Source: an uncultured Achromobacter sp.
GTDB lineage: Bacteria; Pseudomonadota; Gammaproteobacteria; Burkholderiales; Burkholderiaceae_B
Reading direction: 5' to 3'
Length of the DNA stretch: 7,255 nucleotides
Assembly (NCBI GenBank): GCA_913775005.1
Contig: CAJYKY010000093.1
Coordinates: forward strand, 1 to 7,255
The notes under the pieces are model-generated. The model did not search any database. It was not told where the DNA came from and was given only the letters and a program-made list of their open reading frames with translations. The translations under genes were made by a program, and so were the position numbers. Positions 6,179 through 7,255 of this stretch are shown here, piece after piece. Each line of letters starts with the position of its first letter. Positions within the stretch are counted from its first letter, which is position 1.

Positions 6179-6979
6179 ATGACATTCCGCATCTCCGCCG
6201 CGTTGGCGGCTTGTTTCCTGGCCGGTGGCCTCGGGCTGTCCGCCACGGCTATGGCGCAGGCGCCCGCAAAAGGGGACAAAACCGTTTCCACGCAGTCCGT
6301 GGGGCAGCCGGCCAACGACCAGAAAAGCGTTTCCACCACGCAGCTCGACCCGGCATCCGAAGCCGTCAAGGAACGCTTTCAACAGCGCTTCACCGGCATG
6401 GACGTGACGGCCGTGCGCCGCACGCCTTATGGCCTGTTCGAAGTGCAGCTGGGCATGGACCTGATCTACACAGATGAAAAAGTCACCTGGGTGATGGAAG
6501 GTCCGTTGATCGACGCCATGACCCGCCGCGATGTCACCCGCGAGTCGCAGGAAAAACTCAGCGCCGTCACGTTCGACCAGCTGCCGCTGGACCTGGCCAT
6601 CAAGCAGGTCAAGGGCACCGGCGCCAAGAAGGTCGCCATCTTCGAAGACCCCAACTGCGGCTATTGCAAGCAGCTGCGTCACACGATGGAAGAGCTGGAC
6701 GACGTCACCGTCTACACCTTCATGTACCCGATCCTGTCGCCCGATTCCAAGGACAAAGTGCGCAACGTGTGGTGCGCCAAGGATCAGGGCAAGGCCTGGG
6801 ATGACTGGATGGTGCGTGGCAAGAAGCCCGCCGCCGCCAACTGCGACGTGCCGGAAGACAAGCTGCTGGCCCTGGGCCAGAAGCTGATGGTGCGCGGCAC
6901 GCCCACGCTGTTCTTCGCCGACGGCTCGCGCGTCAGTGGCGCGATTCCGCTGGACCAACTCAAAGCACGTTTGAACTGA
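6179..6979 (+). CDS. dsbC: Periplasmic thiol:disulfide isomerase DsbC
   Basis: DsbC reshuffles wrong disulfides in secreted proteins and is kept reduced by DsbD. The 266-residue precursor has a signal peptide (MTFR, hydrophobic core, likely cut after AMA at residue 26). After a Ser/Thr/Gln-rich linker comes the dimerisation domain (about 60-120), whose FTGMDVTAVRRTPYGLFEV and DLIYTDE segments are typical, then a thioredoxin fold with the active site FEDPNCGYC (Cys160 and Cys163), a second cysteine pair (199 and 222) matching the structural disulfide of the family, and the cis-Pro loop RGTPTLFFADG (Pro242). The ATG at 6179 has a good ribosome-binding site, AGGAG with 6-nt spacing. The mature protein is about 240 residues, some 25 longer than E. 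coli DsbC, all in the linker. DsbG is a less likely alternative. It probably has its own promoter in the 174-nt gap upstream. Confidence 0.95.
   Translation: MTFRISAALAACFLAGGLGLSATAMAQAPAKGDKTVSTQSVGQPANDQKSVSTTQLDPASEAVKERFQQRFTGMDVTAVRRTPYGLFEVQLGMDLIYTDEKVTWVMEGPLIDAMTRRDVTRESQEKLSAVTFDQLPLDLAIKQVKGTGAKKVAIFEDPNCGYCKQLRHTMEELDDVTVYTFMYPILSPDSKDKVRNVWCAKDQGKAWDDWMVRGKKPAAANCDVPEDKLLALGQKLMVRGTPTLFFADGSRVSGAIPLDQLKARLN
6278..6343 (+). repeat. Imperfect direct repeat in the DsbC linker
   Basis: AAAACCGTTTCCACGCAG (6278-6295) recurs at 6323-6343 as AAAAGCGTTTCCAC plus a 3-nt insertion and CGCAG. The copies are 45 nt apart, a whole number of codons. They encode K-T-V-S-T-Q and K-S-V-S-T-T-Q in the linker between signal peptide and dimerisation domain, which looks like an internal in-frame duplication. 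Confidence 0.55.
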
Positions 6980-6998
6980 CCGGCGCCCCGCGCGCCGG
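6980..6998 (+). promoter_or_regulatory. GC hairpin 1 directly after the dsbC stop codon
   Basis: CCGGCGC (6980-6986) pairs perfectly with GCGCCGG (6992-6998) around a 5-nt loop. It begins at the first base after the TGA. No T run follows; the next base opens the second hairpin. It may protect the dsbC transcript 3' end or assist termination. Confidence 0.55.
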
Positions 6999-7034
6999 CC
7001 GGGTGGCTGGCGCAACAGGCGCCTAGCCACCCGG
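6999..7034 (+). promoter_or_regulatory. GC hairpin 2, overlapping the next gene's ribosome-binding site
   Basis: CCGGGTGGCT (6999-7008) pairs with AGCCACCCGG (7025-7034). Inside, GGCGC (7009-7013) pairs with GCGCC (7019-7023), leaving loop AACAG and one bulged T (7024): 15 bp in all. The last two G of the stem are part of GGAG (7033-7036), the likely Shine-Dalgarno of the gene at 7043. With no T run after it, a simple intrinsic terminator is not supported; a translation-limiting or transcript-stabilising structure is possible. Confidence 0.6.
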
Positions 7035-7042
7035 AGACAACA

Positions 7043-7255
7043 TTGAAAATCGCAATTCTCGACGATTACCACGACGTAGCGCGGCGCTATGCGGACTGGA
7101 CCTCGCTAGGCGGTGACGCCGAGGTGCAGATCTTCAATAACTTCATCCCGGTTGAACAGGTCGACGCCACGCTCGAACCCTTCGACGTCATTGTGGCGAT
7201 GCGCGAACGCACGCCGTTCCCCGCCGAGCGCATCCGCGCACTTCCCAAGCTGCGC
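7043..7255 (+). CDS. D-2-hydroxyacid dehydrogenase, N-terminal 71 residues; runs off the right edge
   Basis: The frame begins KIAILDDYHDVARRYADW after the start residue and continues through EVQIFNNF, DVIVAMRERTPFP and ERIRALPKLR. This is the N-terminal catalytic-domain strand pattern of NAD-dependent D-2-hydroxyacid dehydrogenases (phosphoglycerate dehydrogenase/formate dehydrogenase-like), in which MKIAILDDY starts and MRERTPF segments are common. The NAD-binding domain and catalytic Arg/Glu/His lie beyond the edge, so substrate cannot be named. The start is TTG at 7043, chosen because GGAG sits 6 nt upstream and the family's usual first residues follow at once. The gene lies 63 nt after dsbC, but two strong hairpins fill that gap, so whether the two share a transcript is uncertain. 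Confidence 0.85.
   Translation, partial: MKIAILDDYHDVARRYADWTSLGGDAEVQIFNNFIPVEQVDATLEPFDVIVAMRERTPFPAERIRALPKLR

Noticed and set aside
6203..6214. LAAC in the DsbC signal peptide (residues 9-12) as a lipobox
   Set aside because: The hydrophobic core before it is too short, and hydrophobic sequence continues after the Cys to a good signal peptidase I site (AMA, residue 26). DsbC is a soluble periplasmic protein.
4739..7072. A very long open frame on the minus strand (over 770 codons) opposite the hydroxylase and dsbC
   Set aside because: It is antisense to genes with complete family motifs, is rich in Arg/Gly/His/Gln without recognisable domains, and is what GC-rich third positions produce on the opposite strand.
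1..7255. A novel defence, secretion or mobile system
   Set aside because: Every coding stretch is accounted for by a conserved housekeeping family, and gaps are short with only regulatory features. No transposase, integrase, repeat array or unknown gene cluster is present.

Overview
The window is GC-rich chromosomal DNA with tightly packed housekeeping genes. Protein sequences and gene order (rpe-gph-trpE facing away from apaG-mltA-ubiquinone-type hydroxylase-dsbC) look like a betaproteobacterium of the Alcaligenaceae, close to Bordetella/Achromobacter. That placement is from memory of these families, not from a search. I see no mobile element, tRNA, rRNA, CRISPR array or phage gene, and no sign of horizontal transfer.

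Left half, minus strand (transcribed right to left): rpe (ribulose-5-phosphate 3-epimerase), then gph (phosphoglycolate phosphatase) 16 nt later, then trpE (anthranilate synthase component I, cut by the left edge). The 268 nt between gph and trpE are not empty. They hold a short reading frame rich in Trp codons, a small hairpin, and an intrinsic-terminator hairpin followed by a T run. Together these form a trp leader/attenuator, so trpE expression is probably set by the charging of tRNA-Trp even if some transcripts read in from rpe-gph.

Centre: about 150 nt separate rpe from the divergent plus-strand genes. This gap holds a 27-nt imperfect palindrome and a plausible -10 element for rpe.

Right half, plus strand: apaG (GTG start), mltA (lipoprotein lytic transglycosylase) and a UbiH/UbiF/Coq6-type FAD monooxygenase. 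The monooxygenase overlaps mltA by ATGA, so translational coupling is likely. A 174-nt gap follows with a near-consensus sigma-E-type promoter, then dsbC (periplasmic disulfide isomerase). Between dsbC and the next gene, two abutting perfect or near-perfect GC hairpins fill almost the whole gap, and the second reaches into the Shine-Dalgarno of a TTG-started D-2-hydroxyacid dehydrogenase gene cut by the right edge.

The genes themselves are ordinary. The points worth a second look are regulatory: the trp attenuator, the envelope-stress promoter of dsbC, and the tandem hairpins. I found no evidence of a new multi-gene system.
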